Notes: generated from the sequence alone by a model not told the origin. A DNA stretch of 64,000 nt from Komagataeibacter swingsii (GCF_003207895.1 NZ_NKUB01000004.1:62001-126000); one strand, 5' to 3'. Positions 8,591 to 20,276 are shown, numbered from the stretch's first letter. Numbers and translations are program-made.

Positions 8591-10349
8591 CCTCCGCCTT
8601 CACATCCACCCGGGGCAGGCAGATCACGAAGCGCGCACCCTGTACGTGGCCATCGGCGTCAATGCGGTTTTCCGCACTGATGGTGCCGCGCAGGGCTTCG
8701 ATGATCTGCTTGCTGATGGACAGGCCAAGGCCGGAATGCTGCCCGAAATTCTCGCTGCTGGGGCGTTCGGAATAAAAACGGTCGAAAATGTTGTCCAGCT
8801 TGGCCTGCGGAATGCCGGGACCATCATCACTGACCGCGATTTCCACCATGCTGCCCGCCGGCACCGCGCTGAGCAGGATCTTGCCATCGGGCGGGGAGAA
8901 GGAAATCGCGTTGCCGATCAGGTTGCGCAGCACCTGCACCAGCCTGTCTTCCACCGCCAGCACGGTCAGCCGCCGTTCGGGGCTGTCGCCGCTGCTGGCC
9001 ACGGCCATGTAGGGCTGGCCCGGCTGGCGGGTCGCCTGGTGTATTTCCGTCAGGACCGACAGCAGCGGCACGATGGCAATCGGTTCGGCCCGGGCGCGCG
9101 ACAGTTCCGCATCCACGCGGCTGGCGTCGGAAATATCGGTAATCAGGCGGTCAAGCCTGCGCACGTCATCATTGATGATCGACAGCAGCCGCCGCTGGCG
9201 TTCGGGATCGTCGATGCGTAGCAGGCTTTCAATGGCCGAGCGGATGGAAGACAGCGGGTTCTTGATTTCATGGCTCACATCGGCGGCGAACCGTTCGATG
9301 GCGTCCATGCGCGCCCAGAGCGCGCTGGCGCTGTCCTGCAATGCGCGGGCGACCTCCCCGATCTCATCGCGCCGTGCCAGCAGGCGTTCAGGCACCATGT
9401 CCGTGCGGTTGGAGGATTCGCGCATGGTATGGGCCGATGCCGCCAGCCGCAGCAGCGGGCGTGCGATGGTCAGCGACAGGTACCAGGACAGCAGGATGGT
9501 CAGCGCCAGCGCCATGAGGAACAGCGACAGGATGGATGACCGCACGGCAAACAGCGACCGGTCCACATCACGCGCTTCGCGCGTAAGCTGGATGATGCCC
9601 ACCGTCGTCCGCCCGTCATGCATCACGGGTTCGGCCACCGTGACCATGAGCTGGTGGCGGGCGTTGCGGCGGATATAGGGCGGGATTTCCATGACCCGCG
9701 TGCCGTTGGGTTGGGTCACGGGCTGGATGGAGGGATCGGAATCCGGCGTGTCCAGCGTCATGATCCGCTCACCCGACAGGGTGGGCAGTTGCGCCAGAAG
9801 CCAGTTGTACAGCCGCTCGCCCATGTTGACCGATGGGGGGTAGAGCGGGGAATGTTCCTCCTCCTCCGCCGGTGGGGGCAGCGGGCTGCCCGTCAGGCCA
9901 TGCCGGTCGGCCTGTTCCACCCGGCTGTCGGCGACAACCTGCCCGTCCGGGGCGAACAGGCGGGCGTGCGCGCTGGGGCTTGGTTCCGTCAGGCGCAGCA
10001 GCAGCGGGCGGGCAAGGGTGGGTTCCAGTGTGACGTCATGGCGGGAAATGATGACGGCGCTCTGTCCCAGCGCGCCGGCATAGATGCGCGCCTGTTCACG
10101 CAGCGCCGAAACCTCGGCTTCCAGCAGGCTGTTCTGGAACTGCGTCAGGTACAGCAGCGTCAGCGCCAGCAGCCCCAGCGGCAGCGTGTTGACCAGCAGG
10201 ATGCGCCGCATGAGCGGCGAGACCAGGCGCGTGCGGTATTCCATGAATTCCGCGACTGCGTTCCTGCCCTCCCCGCTCCATCGGCGGGGGATCAGGCGGC
10301 GCAGTCGGGGGGGAAGGGCAAAAGGAAGGGAAAGAACGGGACGCGGCAT
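8571..10349 (-). CDS. chvG: membrane sensor histidine kinase, ChvG/ExoS type
   Basis: A 592-residue kinase. Two membrane segments (about 49-69 and 271-291) flank a large periplasmic sensor region. A HAMP linker follows, then the phosphoacceptor box VSHEIKNPL with His360, and an ATPase domain with N-box ([10 protein letters not shown]), DDGPGIP and GLGLSI. Order and architecture match ChvG/ExoS of Alphaproteobacteria, which respond to acid or envelope stress through ChvI. That is a plausible role in an acid-producing bacterium, but inferred. It lies 9 bases downstream of the response-regulator gene in the same unit. An internal ATG (M36) is an alternative start. Confidence 0.88.
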   Translation of the reverse strand: MPRPVLSLPFALPPRLRRLIPRRWSGEGRNAVAEFMEYRTRLVSPLMRRILLVNTLPLGLLALTLLYLTQFQNSLLEAEVSALREQARIYAGALGQSAVIISRHDVTLEPTLARPLLLRLTEPSPSAHARLFAPDGQVVADSRVEQADRHGLTGSPLPPPAEEEEHSPLYPPSVNMGERLYNWLLAQLPTLSGERIMTLDTPDSDPSIQPVTQPNGTRVMEIPPYIRRNARHQLMVTVAEPVMHDGRTTVGIIQLTREARDVDRSLFAVRSSILSLFLMALALTILLSWYLSLTIARPLLRLAASAHTMRESSNRTDMVPERLLARRDEIGEVARALQDSASALWARMDAIERFAADVSHEIKNPLSSIRSAIESLLRIDDPERQRRLLSIINDDVRRLDRLITDISDASRVDAELSRARAEPIAIVPLLSVLTEIHQATRQPGQPYMAVASSGDSPERRLTVLAVEDRLVQVLRNLIGNAISFSPPDGKILLSAVPAGSMVEIAVSDDGPGIPQAKLDNIFDRFYSERPSSENFGQHSGLGLSISKQIIEALRGTISAENRIDADGHVQGARFVICLPRVDVKAEVSRPHP

Positions 10350-10358
10350 CCGGCTGGG

Positions 10359-11069
10359 TCATTCTTCCTTGTAGCGGTAGCCGATCCCGTACAGGGTCTC
10401 GATCTGGTTGAATTCTTCATCCACCTGGCGGAATTTCTTGCGTACGCGCTTGATGTGGCTGTCGATCGTGCGGTCATCGACATAGATGTTCTCGCCATAC
10501 GCCGCATCGATCAGCTGGTCACGCGACTTGACCAGCCCCGGGCGCGCCGCAAGCGCCTTGACCAGCAGGAATTCGGTTACCGTAAGCTGGATGTCACGCC
10601 CGTGCCACAGGCACTGGTGCCGCGTTTCATCCAGCGACAGCCCGCCGCGCACCATGGTGCCGGTGGGGCTGACGCCGGCGGCCTCGCTGCGGCTGACCTC
10701 GTTGCGGCGCAGCAGCGCGCGGATGCGTTCCAGCAGCAGGCGCTGGGAAAAGGGCTTGGTGATGTAGTCATCCGCCCCCAGCCGCAGGCCCATGAGCTGG
10801 TCCACCTCCTCATCCTTGGACGACAGGAAGATAACGGGCAGCTGCGAGCGCGCGCGCAGGCGCTGGAGCAGTTCCATCCCGTCCATGCGCGGCATCTTGA
10901 TATCCAGCACCGCAAGATCCGCCGGCCGTGACGACAGACCGTGCAGCGCGCTTTCGCCATCGGTGTAGGTGCGGACAATGAATCCCTCCGCCTCCAGCGT
11001 CATCTGCACGGAGGTCAGGATGTTCCTGTCATCGTCAACCAGCACGATCGTCTGTTTCGTTGGCTCCAT
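10359..11069 (-). CDS. chvI: OmpR-family response regulator, ChvI type
   Basis: A 236-residue two-domain regulator. The receiver has the acidic pocket VDDD at 11-14, phosphoacceptor D56 in VLDIKMP, and K106 in FLSSKDEE. The C-terminal winged helix is of OmpR type ([27 protein letters not shown]). It is the first gene of a two-gene unit with the ChvG-type kinase and should be phosphorylated by it. The promoter must lie in the 244 bases before grpE, which are divergent from it; no operator was recognised there. Confidence 0.92.
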   Translation of the reverse strand: MEPTKQTIVLVDDDRNILTSVQMTLEAEGFIVRTYTDGESALHGLSSRPADLAVLDIKMPRMDGMELLQRLRARSQLPVIFLSSKDEEVDQLMGLRLGADDYITKPFSQRLLLERIRALLRRNEVSRSEAAGVSPTGTMVRGGLSLDETRHQCLWHGRDIQLTVTEFLLVKALAARPGLVKSRDQLIDAAYGENIYVDDRTIDSHIKRVRKKFRQVDEEFNQIETLYGIGYRYKEE

Positions 11070-11276
11070 GGGGGCTCTCTTTTCGCTCCTCTGCCGATGC
11101 GGGCATGCCCGCCGGTCCCTTGTCCGGCGCAGGCATGTAGCATAGCGTCATATTCACCCGCATGTCATGAGGGGATGCGGGCATCCTGCTTCACTGGAAC
11201 GCCGCTGGCGTTCCGGCTGTTCCATTGGATCGGGACAAGTTGCGCAAAAACGGCATGCCTGCCGGGAACGCAACGC

Positions 11277-11305
11277 CTTGTCCATTGGCCAGCCGTTACC
11301 TACTT
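11277..11305 (+). promoter_or_regulatory. sigma-32-like promoter of grpE
   Basis: CTTG (11277-11280), 18 bases, then CCTACTT (11299-11305) matches the alphaproteobacterial heat-shock pattern CTTG-N17/18-CyTATnT with one mismatch. The same layout with the same mismatch precedes dnaK. Its -10 ends only 8 bases before the grpE ATG, so a transcript from it would have almost no leader. Confidence 0.55.
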
Positions 11306-11313
11306 GTAAGAGC

Positions 11314-11919
11314 ATGAGCGAGAACACAGACCCCACCCCCTTTGCCGACGCCGCAACCGGCGACGGCACACCCAATCCCGCGACTGGCGCGCATGCCGGC
11401 CATACGCCGGAAGCCGCGGCCGGGCAGGCCGCGGTCGATCCGCGCGTGGCCGAGCTGGAGGCCGAGGTCGCGGCCCTGCGCGACAAATGGGTCCGCGCGG
11501 AAGCCGAGACCCAGAACGTGCGCAACCGCGCCAAGCGCGAGGTGGAGGACGCCCGGCAGTACGCCGTGCAGAAATTCGCCAAGGATGTGGTCGAGGCGGC
11601 CGACAACCTCAAGCGCGCGGTGGCCAGCCTGCCCCAGCCCACCGAGGGCGAGGACAGCATCCTGACCCGCATGCGCGAGGGGATCGAAAGCACCGAGCGG
11701 TCGTTCGTCGGCATCCTGGAACGCAATGGCATCAAGGCGGAAGACGCGAAGGGCAAGCCCTTTGACGCCAACCACCATCAGGCCATGGCCGAACAGCACA
11801 GCGACGAACACGCCCATGGCACCGTGATGGAGGCATGGACCCCCGCATGGACGCTGCACGGGCGGCTGCTCAAGCCGGCCATGGTTGTCGTGTCAAAGGG
11901 GCCGGCGCAGGCAGGGTGA
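11314..11919 (+). CDS. grpE: nucleotide exchange factor GrpE
   Basis: A 201-residue co-chaperone that releases ADP from DnaK. There is an acidic, disordered N-terminus of about 50 residues, a long coiled coil (VAELEAEVAALRDKW... to about residue 100) and a C-terminal beta domain with HQAM and LHGRLLKPAMV. The ATG used here gives the usual length; the frame is open upstream but the sequence there is not GrpE-like. There is no good ribosome-binding site, and a heat-shock promoter ends 8 bases upstream, so a leaderless message is possible. It is followed by dnaK and dnaJ. Confidence 0.94.
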   Translation: MSENTDPTPFADAATGDGTPNPATGAHAGHTPEAAAGQAAVDPRVAELEAEVAALRDKWVRAEAETQNVRNRAKREVEDARQYAVQKFAKDVVEAADNLKRAVASLPQPTEGEDSILTRMREGIESTERSFVGILERNGIKAEDAKGKPFDANHHQAMAEQHSDEHAHGTVMEAWTPAWTLHGRLLKPAMVVVSKGPAQAG

Positions 11920-11946
11920 AATCGTTTCCGCGCCTGTCTTCAGGCC

Positions 11947-11975
11947 CTTGAAAGCAGCGCGGGGGCTGCCTACAT
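11947..11975 (+). promoter_or_regulatory. sigma-32-like promoter of dnaK
   Basis: CTTG (11947-11950), an 18-base spacer, then CCTACAT (11969-11975) fits the alphaproteobacterial sigma-32 pattern with one mismatch. It predicts a leader of about 125 bases for dnaK. That leader contains a stable GC-rich hairpin (12052-12084; GTCCCGA with TCGGGAC and an outer GGCC pair) just before the AAGGAGA ribosome-binding site. Confidence 0.6.
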
Positions 11976-12105
11976 CGGATAGTAACAGCGGTGACGCCGG
12001 ATGGATGTGAAACAGACAGTCCACCCCGTTGCCGGACGATATGAAAGAAAGGGCCGGTCCCGATGCTTCGGGTCGGGACGGGCCGCTGAAAAGGAGAGTA
12101 TCTGA

Positions 12106-14019
<1,914 letters not shown>

Positions 14020-14091
14020 TCGCCGCAAGGCGTCATACAGGCTCCGGAATGGGGGGCGGGCCTTCGGGTTCGCCCCGCCTCCACCAGGGTG

Positions 14092-14123
14092 GCGCCCGTG
14101 CTTCTGTGAAGGCGGGCGCTTTT
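14092..14123 (+). terminator. terminator-like hairpin between dnaK and dnaJ
   Basis: GCGCCCG (14092-14098) pairs with CGGGCGC (14113-14119) across a 14-base loop, followed by T4. A second GC-rich stem lies just upstream (about 14055-14080). Read-through past it would set a lower dnaJ level than dnaK. Confidence 0.65.
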
Positions 14124-14208
14124 CATATTCTGCCCCACAACACCTATTCTGGAACGCGAGGATCGTGCCGCGAGGATGCCGGGCGGCCGCGTTTGCTAGA
14201 GGACCCAC

Positions 14209-15336
14209 ATGGCCACCAAGATAGATTATTACGCAGTCCTTGAAGTTTCTCGCGATGCCAATGGTGACGAGATCAAGCGGGCGTATCGCAAGCTGGCCAT
14301 GAAGTACCATCCCGACCGGAACCCCGGGGATACGGATGCGGAAAACAGGTTCAAGGAAATCAACGAAGCCTACGACGTGCTGAAGGATGACCAGAAGCGC
14401 GCGGCCTATGATCGGTTCGGCCATGCGGCGTTCGAGGGCGGTGGTCCCGGTGCCGGTGGCTTTGACTTCGGCGGCGGCGGCCTGGGTGACATCTTTGAAC
14501 AGATGTTCGGCGACATGATGGGCGGCAGGCGCGGCGGCCGCCGTTCGGGCGCCGACCTGCAGGTGCAGGTCACCATCACCTTTGCCGAGGCCTTTTCCGG
14601 CGTTAAGAAAAAGATCACCGTCCCCACCCGTGTCACCTGCGAAAGCTGTGACGGCACCGGCTCGGCGGACAAGGATGCAAAGCCCGAAACCTGCCCGTCG
14701 TGCCATGGCGCGGGCAAGGTGCGCGCGCAGCAGGGCTTCTTCTTCGTTGAACGGCCCTGCCCCACCTGCCACGGGTCGGGCCACCTGATCCGCAACCCGT
14801 GCAAGGAATGCCACGGCACCGGCACGGTGGAAAAGAACCGCACGATCGAGGTCGCGATCCCCGCCGGTGTGGAAGATGGCACCCGCATCCGCATTTCCGG
14901 CGAGGGGGAATCCGGCGGCAAGGGCGTGCCCGCAGGTGACCTGTATGTCCATGTGTCGGTTGAACAGCATGCGATCTTCCAGCGCGATGGCGCAAATATC
15001 TACTGCCGCGTGCCCGTGCGCATGGCGCAGGCGGCGCTGGGCACCGAGATCGAGGTGCCGGTCGTGGACGGGTCACGCACCAAGGTGAAGATCCCGGCGG
15101 GCACCCAGACGGGCGAACATTTCCGCCTGCGGGGCAAGGGGTTCTCGGTCCTGCGGTCTTCCGCACGGGGGGATATGTATATCCAGGTGGTGGTGGAGAC
15201 GCCGCGCCACCTGACCAAGCGCCAGCGTGAACTGCTGGAGGAATTCGAGGGCGACGCCGCGGGCCACGCCAAGGGCAGCCCCGAAAGCACCGGTTTCTTC
15301 AGCAAGGTGAAGGATTTTTTTGAAGGCAAACTGTAA
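14209..15336 (+). CDS. dnaJ: chaperone DnaJ (Hsp40)
   Basis: A 375-residue type I Hsp40 that stimulates DnaK ATPase activity and delivers clients. It has a J domain at 1-70 with the HPD triad (YHPDRNPGD), then a Gly/Phe-rich linker. A zinc domain follows with four CxxCxGxG repeats ([32 protein letters not shown]), then the C-terminal client-binding domains. Length and order are canonical. Confidence 0.98.
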   Translation: MATKIDYYAVLEVSRDANGDEIKRAYRKLAMKYHPDRNPGDTDAENRFKEINEAYDVLKDDQKRAAYDRFGHAAFEGGGPGAGGFDFGGGGLGDIFEQMFGDMMGGRRGGRRSGADLQVQVTITFAEAFSGVKKKITVPTRVTCESCDGTGSADKDAKPETCPSCHGAGKVRAQQGFFFVERPCPTCHGSGHLIRNPCKECHGTGTVEKNRTIEVAIPAGVEDGTRIRISGEGESGGKGVPAGDLYVHVSVEQHAIFQRDGANIYCRVPVRMAQAALGTEIEVPVVDGSRTKVKIPAGTQTGEHFRLRGKGFSVLRSSARGDMYIQVVVETPRHLTKRQRELLEEFEGDAAGHAKGSPESTGFFSKVKDFFEGKL

Positions 15337-15519
15337 CCCTGCCCCATCCCCCACCCAGTCATGACAGGGGGGCAGTTGAAAAGACTGATTATTCAGGTGT
15401 AGGGTCATGACACTATTCATGGTGAATCCCCCCCAACTTGCACCATGGGTAGGCTCAGGCGGCGCGATCCCCCGGTCGCGCCGCTATTTCTATATCTGGA
15501 CACTGGTGGAGAAGACTGC

Positions 15520-16311
15520 ATGGACGCGCAGCCATTGCGTATCGGTATTGCGGGCCTGGGTGGGCGCGTGGGTCGCCTTCTGGCGGAAGAGGTGCCATCG
15601 GATGGCGCCATGCTGGCCGGGGGCACGACGCGGAATGGTCAGCCGGTCGCTGGTATCGACTGTCCCGTTCATGCCGATATTGCCGAACTTGCGCGCCACT
15701 GTGATGTCGTGATCGATTTCACCCATGCCGATACGGTTGTGCCCCATGCGGCGGCGCTGGCCGGTACCGGGACCGCATGGGTGCTGGGCACGACAGGCCT
15801 GTCGCCGGTCCAGCAGCAGGCTGTTGATACGGCGGCAAAACAGATTGCGGTGGTGCAGGCGGCCAATTTTTCCCCCGGCGTCACACTGGTCACGCGGCTT
15901 GCCCGGCAGATGGCCGCTGTCCTGCCCGGTAGCGACTATGATGCCGAGATACTGGAAATGCACCACCGCCAGAAGGTCGATGCCCCGTCCGGCACGGCGC
16001 TGGCCATGGGCCGCGCGGTGGCCGAAGGCCGGGGCATCAGGCTGGAAGACCATATTGAAAGCGGACGCGACGGCCATACCGGCCCGCGTGCCGATGGCGC
16101 GATCGGCTTTGCCGCCCTGCGTGGCGGGCAGATCGTAGGGGAGCATTCGGTCATCTTTACCTCCACCCATGAACAGATCAGCCTGACCCACCGTTCCTTT
16201 GACCGCCGGGTCTATGCCACCGGCGCAGTCCGGGCGGCGCGCTGGTTACAGGGCCGCAGGAACGGCCTGTATGACATGGAAGATGTACTGGGGCTGGAAC
16301 GCCCGGCATAA
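15520..16311 (+). CDS. dapB: 4-hydroxy-tetrahydrodipicolinate reductase
   Basis: A 263-residue NAD(P)H enzyme of the diaminopimelate/lysine pathway. The Rossmann motif GIAGLGGRVGRLL is at the N-terminus. The signature block with EMHHRQKVDAPSGTA carries the catalytic histidine pair and lysine. The start chosen has GGAGA upstream and gives the family length. It lies ahead of metK; the roughly 150 bases between them contain a possible structured leader. Confidence 0.96.
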   Translation: MDAQPLRIGIAGLGGRVGRLLAEEVPSDGAMLAGGTTRNGQPVAGIDCPVHADIAELARHCDVVIDFTHADTVVPHAAALAGTGTAWVLGTTGLSPVQQQAVDTAAKQIAVVQAANFSPGVTLVTRLARQMAAVLPGSDYDAEILEMHHRQKVDAPSGTALAMGRAVAEGRGIRLEDHIESGRDGHTGPRADGAIGFAALRGGQIVGEHSVIFTSTHEQISLTHRSFDRRVYATGAVRAARWLQGRRNGLYDMEDVLGLERPA

Positions 16312-16357
16312 ACGGGCATGGTGGCCTGTTGCCATGGGATGGTGGTATTCATGGAAA

Positions 16358-16421
16358 TGGCTTGACGCCTGATAAGGTTTCAGCCAAACGCTTCCGATCG
16401 TACGCCGGGTTCCGCAGGCGT
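16358..16421 (+). promoter_or_regulatory. possible pseudoknotted leader element of metK
   Basis: TGGCT (16358-16362) can pair with AGCCA (16382-16386). Inside that loop, ACGCCTG (16365-16371) is perfectly complementary to CAGGCGT (16415-16421). Together they allow an H-type pseudoknot. A competing hairpin AACGC (16387-16391) with GCGTT (16418-16422) is mutually exclusive with the second stem. The element ends 37 bases before the metK ATG. H-type pseudoknots upstream of SAM-synthesis genes are typical of several SAM-sensing riboswitches, but I could not match this to a known class. Confidence 0.3.
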
Positions 16422-16458
16422 TATTTCTCCTACTCCACACGAGGCAGACAGGACCATC

Positions 16459-17646
16459 ATGCGTAATAAAGGCGATTTTCTGTTTACATCGGAATCGGTA
16501 TCCGAAGGGCATCCCGACAAGGTTGCAGACCGGATCAGTGATACCGTTCTTGATGCATTCCTGACCGCAGACGGTGAATCGCGCGTTGCGTGTGAAACAA
16601 TGGTCACCACCAACCGCATCATCCTGGCTGGTGAAGTCCGTGGCCCGGCCTCCGTCACCCCCGACCTGCTGATCCAGGGCGCGCGCGACGCGGTGAAGGA
16701 CATCGGCTACGATCAGGCCGGTTTCTCATGGCGCAATGCCGAGGTGGAATATTACCTGCACGCACAGTCCGCCGACATCGCCGTGGGCGTGGACAGCGCG
16801 GGTGAAAAGGACGAGGGTGCGGGCGACCAGGGCATCATGTTCGGTTTCGCCACGCGTGAGACCGAAAGCCTGATGCCCGCGCCGCTGTTCTATGCGCATG
16901 ACATCCTCCATCGCGTGCGTGACCTGCGCAAGGCGGGCGACCCGCGCGCGGCCGCCCTGCAGCCCGACGCCAAGAGCCAGGTCACCCTGCGCTATGTCGA
17001 TGGCAAGCCGGTGGGTGCCACCTCCGTCGTGATTTCCACCCAGCACGTTGAAGGCGCCAGCCAGGCCACCATCCGCGAGGAACTGGGCAGCATCGTGCGT
17101 GATGTCCTGCCGGAAGGCTGGATGCCGCCGGAAGACGAATTCTACGTCAACCCCACCGGCGTGTTCGTCATTGGTGGCCCGGATGGTGACTGCGGTCTTA
17201 CGGGGCGCAAGATCATTGTGGACACCTATGGCGGTGCGGCCCCGCATGGCGGCGGCGCGTTCTCGGGCAAGGACCCGACGAAGGTTGACCGCTCGGCGGC
17301 CTATGCCTGCCGCTATCTGGCCAAGAACATCGTGGCGGCCGGCCTTGCCGATCGCTGCACCCTGCAGGTCTCCTACGCCATTGGCGTGTCGCACCCGCTG
17401 TCGGTCTATGTTGACCTGGATGGCACCGGCAAGGACGTGGATGAGGAAAAGCTGGGTCGCGTGCTGCGTGAGGTCATGGACCTGTCCCCGCGCGGTATCC
17501 GCAAGCACCTGCGCCTGAACCGCCCGATCTATACCCAGACCTCCGCCTACGGTCACTTTGGCCGCACGCCGGATGCGGCGAAGGACGATTTCACGTGGGA
17601 ACAGACCGATCTGGTCGATGCCCTGCGTGGTGCGTTCAACCGCTAA
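16459..17646 (+). CDS. metK: S-adenosylmethionine synthetase
   Basis: A 395-residue enzyme making SAM from methionine and ATP. Recognisable motifs are [20 protein letters not shown] at the N-terminus, the ATP-binding [10 protein letters not shown] near residue 115, and the Gly-rich [16 protein letters not shown] loop near 270. Preceded by AGGA. A dispersed hairpin element begins 6 bases after the stop and may terminate transcription. Confidence 0.98.
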   Translation: MRNKGDFLFTSESVSEGHPDKVADRISDTVLDAFLTADGESRVACETMVTTNRIILAGEVRGPASVTPDLLIQGARDAVKDIGYDQAGFSWRNAEVEYYLHAQSADIAVGVDSAGEKDEGAGDQGIMFGFATRETESLMPAPLFYAHDILHRVRDLRKAGDPRAAALQPDAKSQVTLRYVDGKPVGATSVVISTQHVEGASQATIREELGSIVRDVLPEGWMPPEDEFYVNPTGVFVIGGPDGDCGLTGRKIIVDTYGGAAPHGGGAFSGKDPTKVDRSAAYACRYLAKNIVAAGLADRCTLQVSYAIGVSHPLSVYVDLDGTGKDVDEEKLGRVLREVMDLSPRGIRKHLRLNRPIYTQTSAYGHFGRTPDAAKDDFTWEQTDLVDALRGAFNR

Positions 17647-17651
17647 AAAAC

Positions 17652-17735
17652 AGAAAAGGTTTTTGGATGCCGCCTTTTTGAAAAAAGGCGGTGTTCCCTG
17701 AAGCTTTTTGAAGAAAGCTTCACCAGAAACTTCTG
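17652..17735 (-). repeat. dispersed double-hairpin element, copy 1
   Basis: This reverse-oriented copy of the ~80-bp family starts 6 bases after the metK stop. It has the GC-ended hairpin (GCCGCCTTTTT with AAAAAGGCGG) followed by the GAAGCTTTTT-type hairpin, inside an imperfect outer inverted repeat (AGAAAAGGTTTTTGG with CCAGAAACTTCT). Confidence 0.85.
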
Positions 17736-17852
17736 TATCAAAGGGGGCTTGCCATGGCTGCTTGCAAAAGCCGGTCGTGGCGGCCCCCGCTGTGTTTTTC
17801 AATCATGCCGTGCAGCATGCGCCACGGCAGCAGGAGCAGGATTTTCGGACAT

Positions 17853-18557
17853 ATGACGGCCTCCGTGGATGTAAAGGCATCTCCTGACCGGCTTTACGGA
17901 CGCCAGCGCGGCCATCCGCTGCGCCCGCGCCAGCAGCGGCTTGTGGACCAGACGCTGCCGCGCATGCGCTTCCCCGAGGCAGCGATACCGGACCCGGCCT
18001 CAGCTTTCGGTCATGTGCCCGCGCAGGTCTGGCTGGAAGTGGGTTTTGGCGGCGGCGAACACTCGCTGGCCCAGCATGCCGCCCATCCGGATGTCGGCTA
18101 TATCGCGTGCGAGGTCTTTGAAAACGGGCTATGTTCCCTGCTATCCCGTATCGTGCCGGATGATGAGGAGGCAACCGCCCCCGTCCCCGACATGCTGCGG
18201 ATCTGGGATGAGGACGCGCGTATCCTGCTGCGCGGCCTGCCCGATGCGTCGATTGACCGTCTGTTCCTCATGTTTCCTGATCCGTGGCCCAAGTCCCGGC
18301 ATGCCAAGCGGCGCTTCGTCCACCCGGAAACGGTGAAACTGGCAGCGAGGATCCTGCGTCCCGGCGCGATCTGGCGCGTGGCCAGTGACGACCCGACCTA
18401 TCAGGCGTGGGTCGAGGAAGTGATGGGCGCGCAGGACCTGTTTGACACCGCGCCACCTGCCACACAGCGCCCCGAAGGCTGGCCGCCCACCCGTTACGAA
18501 GCCAAGGCGCTGAAGGCGGGACGCCAGCCATTGTACTGGACCTTTATCCGGCGCTGA
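17853..18557 (+). CDS. trmB: tRNA (guanine-N7-)-methyltransferase
   Basis: A 234-residue SAM-dependent enzyme that methylates G46 in the tRNA variable loop. The SAM site is VWLEVGFGGGEH. The family signature FLMFPDPWPKSRHAKRR is present, as is the late VASDDPTYQ/W block. The ATG used gives the normal length; earlier in-frame ATGs would add non-conserved residues. Copies 1 and 2 of the dispersed hairpin element flank the gene. Confidence 0.94.
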   Translation: MTASVDVKASPDRLYGRQRGHPLRPRQQRLVDQTLPRMRFPEAAIPDPASAFGHVPAQVWLEVGFGGGEHSLAQHAAHPDVGYIACEVFENGLCSLLSRIVPDDEEATAPVPDMLRIWDEDARILLRGLPDASIDRLFLMFPDPWPKSRHAKRRFVHPETVKLAARILRPGAIWRVASDDPTYQAWVEEVMGAQDLFDTAPPATQRPEGWPPTRYEAKALKAGRQPLYWTFIRR

Positions 18558-18568
18558 AGGACTGTCTG

Positions 18569-18650
18569 AAAAAGTTTTTGGTGAAGCTTTTTTCAAAAAG
18601 CTTCAGGGAACGCCGCCTTTTTGGAAAAAGGCGGCACCCAAAAACTTTTA
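18569..18650 (+). repeat. dispersed double-hairpin element, copy 2
   Basis: This is the best-formed copy and I use it to define the family. The outer arms AAAGTTTTTGG and CCAAAAACTTT enclose hairpin A (GAAGCTTTTT/AAAAAGCTTC) and hairpin B (GCCGCCTTTTT with AAAAAGGCGGC), separated by AGGGAAC. It begins 12 bases after the trmB stop and ends 20 bases before the stop of the convergent SDR gene. Confidence 0.9.
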
Positions 18651-18669
18651 TTATTTTAAAATTCCCTGA

Positions 18670-19611
18670 TTACGACAGCGACGTGCCGGTCAACCGTTCC
18701 GCCACCTGCCACAGCCGCCGTGCGATGGTCAGGTCACGCGCGGCGGGGGGAATGAAGGCTTCGGCCACATGGCCCCGCCGTTCGCCCCTGCCGCTCGGCC
18801 CGTAATAGCCGCCATCGCGTGCTTCCGGCGCCATGGCGGCGAATTCGATGGGCAGCGCGCCGTGGGCGGCGGACTGTCCCATCAGGCGGAAGGCCCAGAT
18901 CGCGCCAAAACGGGTCAGGCGTTCCTGCAGGCCCTGCCTTGTATCCAGGCGGCTGGCCGCGATGTCGGTCATGGCCCAGCCGGGATGGGCGGCGATGGAA
19001 TGCAGCGGCCAGCCATGGGCGCGGGCCTGCCGGTCCAGTTCCAGCGCCAGGATCAGGTCCGCCAGCTTGCTCTGTTTGTAGGCGCGGAAGGGGGCGTAGC
19101 GGCGGCGGCCCTGCAGGTCGTCAAACACGATCTGGCCCGTCAGCGCGGCCAGGCTTGCCACCGTGACCACGCGCCCGCCCTGTGGGGCCGCGCATAGCAG
19201 CGGACGCAGGCGTGCCGTCAGCGCGAAGGGACCAAGGAAATTGGTGCCGAACTGCAGTTCGAACCCGTCGCGGGTTTCCATGCGGCGCGGCGTGCCCATG
19301 ACACCGGCATTGTTGACCAGGATGTCCAGCCTGCCGGTTTCATCCGCCAAGGCGCGGGCAAAGGTCGCGATCGCGTCAAGGCTTGCGACATCCAGCAGCC
19401 GGAAAGTGGCGTCAGCCCCCGGCGCGTCATGCTGCAGGCGGGTCAGGGCGGCCTGCCCCTTGTCGGGATTGCGGCCCGCCAGCATGACCCGCGCCCCGCG
19501 TGAAGCCAGGCCCAGCGCCGTCTGGTAGCCAAGGCCGCCGGTGGCCCCGGTGACAAGGGCTAGGCGTCCGTCCATGCGGGGCGCCTGTCGGATGGTCCAG
19601 TGTCTGGTCAT
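18670..19611 (-). CDS. short-chain dehydrogenase/reductase
   Basis: A 313-residue SDR with the cofactor loop VTGATGGLGYQ near residue 20, NNAG near 105, and the catalytic YKQSK motif near 180. An arginine after the second strand (LAGRN) suggests NADP(H). It is closest in style to the retinol dehydrogenase/WW-oxidoreductase-like SDRs that act on hydrophobic ketones or alcohols; the substrate is not predictable. It overlaps the upstream DedA gene by 4 bases, so the two are co-translated. Confidence 0.85.
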   Translation of the reverse strand: MTRHWTIRQAPRMDGRLALVTGATGGLGYQTALGLASRGARVMLAGRNPDKGQAALTRLQHDAPGADATFRLLDVASLDAIATFARALADETGRLDILVNNAGVMGTPRRMETRDGFELQFGTNFLGPFALTARLRPLLCAAPQGGRVVTVASLAALTGQIVFDDLQGRRRYAPFRAYKQSKLADLILALELDRQARAHGWPLHSIAAHPGWAMTDIAASRLDTRQGLQERLTRFGAIWAFRLMGQSAAHGALPIEFAAMAPEARDGGYYGPSGRGERRGHVAEAFIPPAARDLTIARRLWQVAERLTGTSLS

Positions 19612-20276
19612 GTGTCCGCCTGTTCTGTGGAGTGGTGCATTTCCTTCAGGGCTTCGGCTTCCACCTGTGCCGTCAGGCGCGCTTCATGCCGCCGCAGGAA
19701 AATGATGGTGCATACCATCATGATTCCCCCCCCGATTGCGACTGCCATTCCCACGGGACCGGAAATGCGCATGATCCTGTGGCCAAGGTAATAGGCGGCA
19801 TAGGCATATCCACCCGCCCATGCGATGCCGCCCAGTGCATTATAGACCAGGAACCGGGACCACGACATGTGGCTGGCCCCCGCCAGCAGGGCCACGAATA
19901 CGCGCAGGATGGCAATGAACCGCCCCGCGCATACAATGATCCCCCCATAGCGCCGGAACAGGAAGCGCCCGGTCTGGAGGCGCCGGGGCGTCAGCCCCAC
20001 CTTCGCCCCATGGCGTTCCAGCAGCGGGTAACCAAGGCCGCGCCCGATCAGGTAGCCAAGGTTGTCGCCCGTGATCGCGCCAAGGATGGCGGCCGTCGCC
20101 ACCCATGCAATATCCAGCCGGTGGGTGGTGGCGCAGTAGATCGCGGCTGAAATGACAAGGGTTTCTGCCGGAAGGGGAATGCCCATGCTTTCCAGCATGA
20201 CAATCACGCCAATCACGCCATAGCCGTAATGCTGGAAAAGATGTTCAAGATGCTGAAGCAGCGGACTACCTGTCAC
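19608..20276 (-). CDS. DedA family inner-membrane protein
   Basis: A 222-residue VTT-domain protein. The pattern is a short N-terminal amphipathic segment (EHLFQHYGYGVIG), a re-entrant MLESMGIPLPAETLVI block, GAITGDNLGYLIGR, a second re-entrant block (GRFIAILRVFVALLAGAS) and C-terminal membrane helices. Relatives flip lipids such as undecaprenyl phosphate or phosphatidylethanolamine. The start is uncertain. The frame is open to a GTG at 20399, inside the divergent peptidase gene; the GTG at 20276 fits the usual DedA N-terminus but has no clear ribosome-binding site. Confidence 0.85.
   Translation of the reverse strand: MTGSPLLQHLEHLFQHYGYGVIGVIVMLESMGIPLPAETLVISAAIYCATTHRLDIAWVATAAILGAITGDNLGYLIGRGLGYPLLERHGAKVGLTPRRLQTGRFLFRRYGGIIVCAGRFIAILRVFVALLAGASHMSWSRFLVYNALGGIAWAGGYAYAAYYLGHRIMRISGPVGMAVAIGGGIMMVCTIIFLRRHEARLTAQVEAEALKEMHHSTEQADT

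Noticed and set aside
11157-11181. Inverted repeat CCCGCAT/ATGCGGG upstream of grpE as a CIRCE-like operator
   Set aside because: Arms and spacing do not match CIRCE and no hrcA is nearby; likely chance.
16362-16390. TTGACG as the -35 of a metK promoter
   Set aside because: At 17-18 bases downstream there is no -10-like hexamer.
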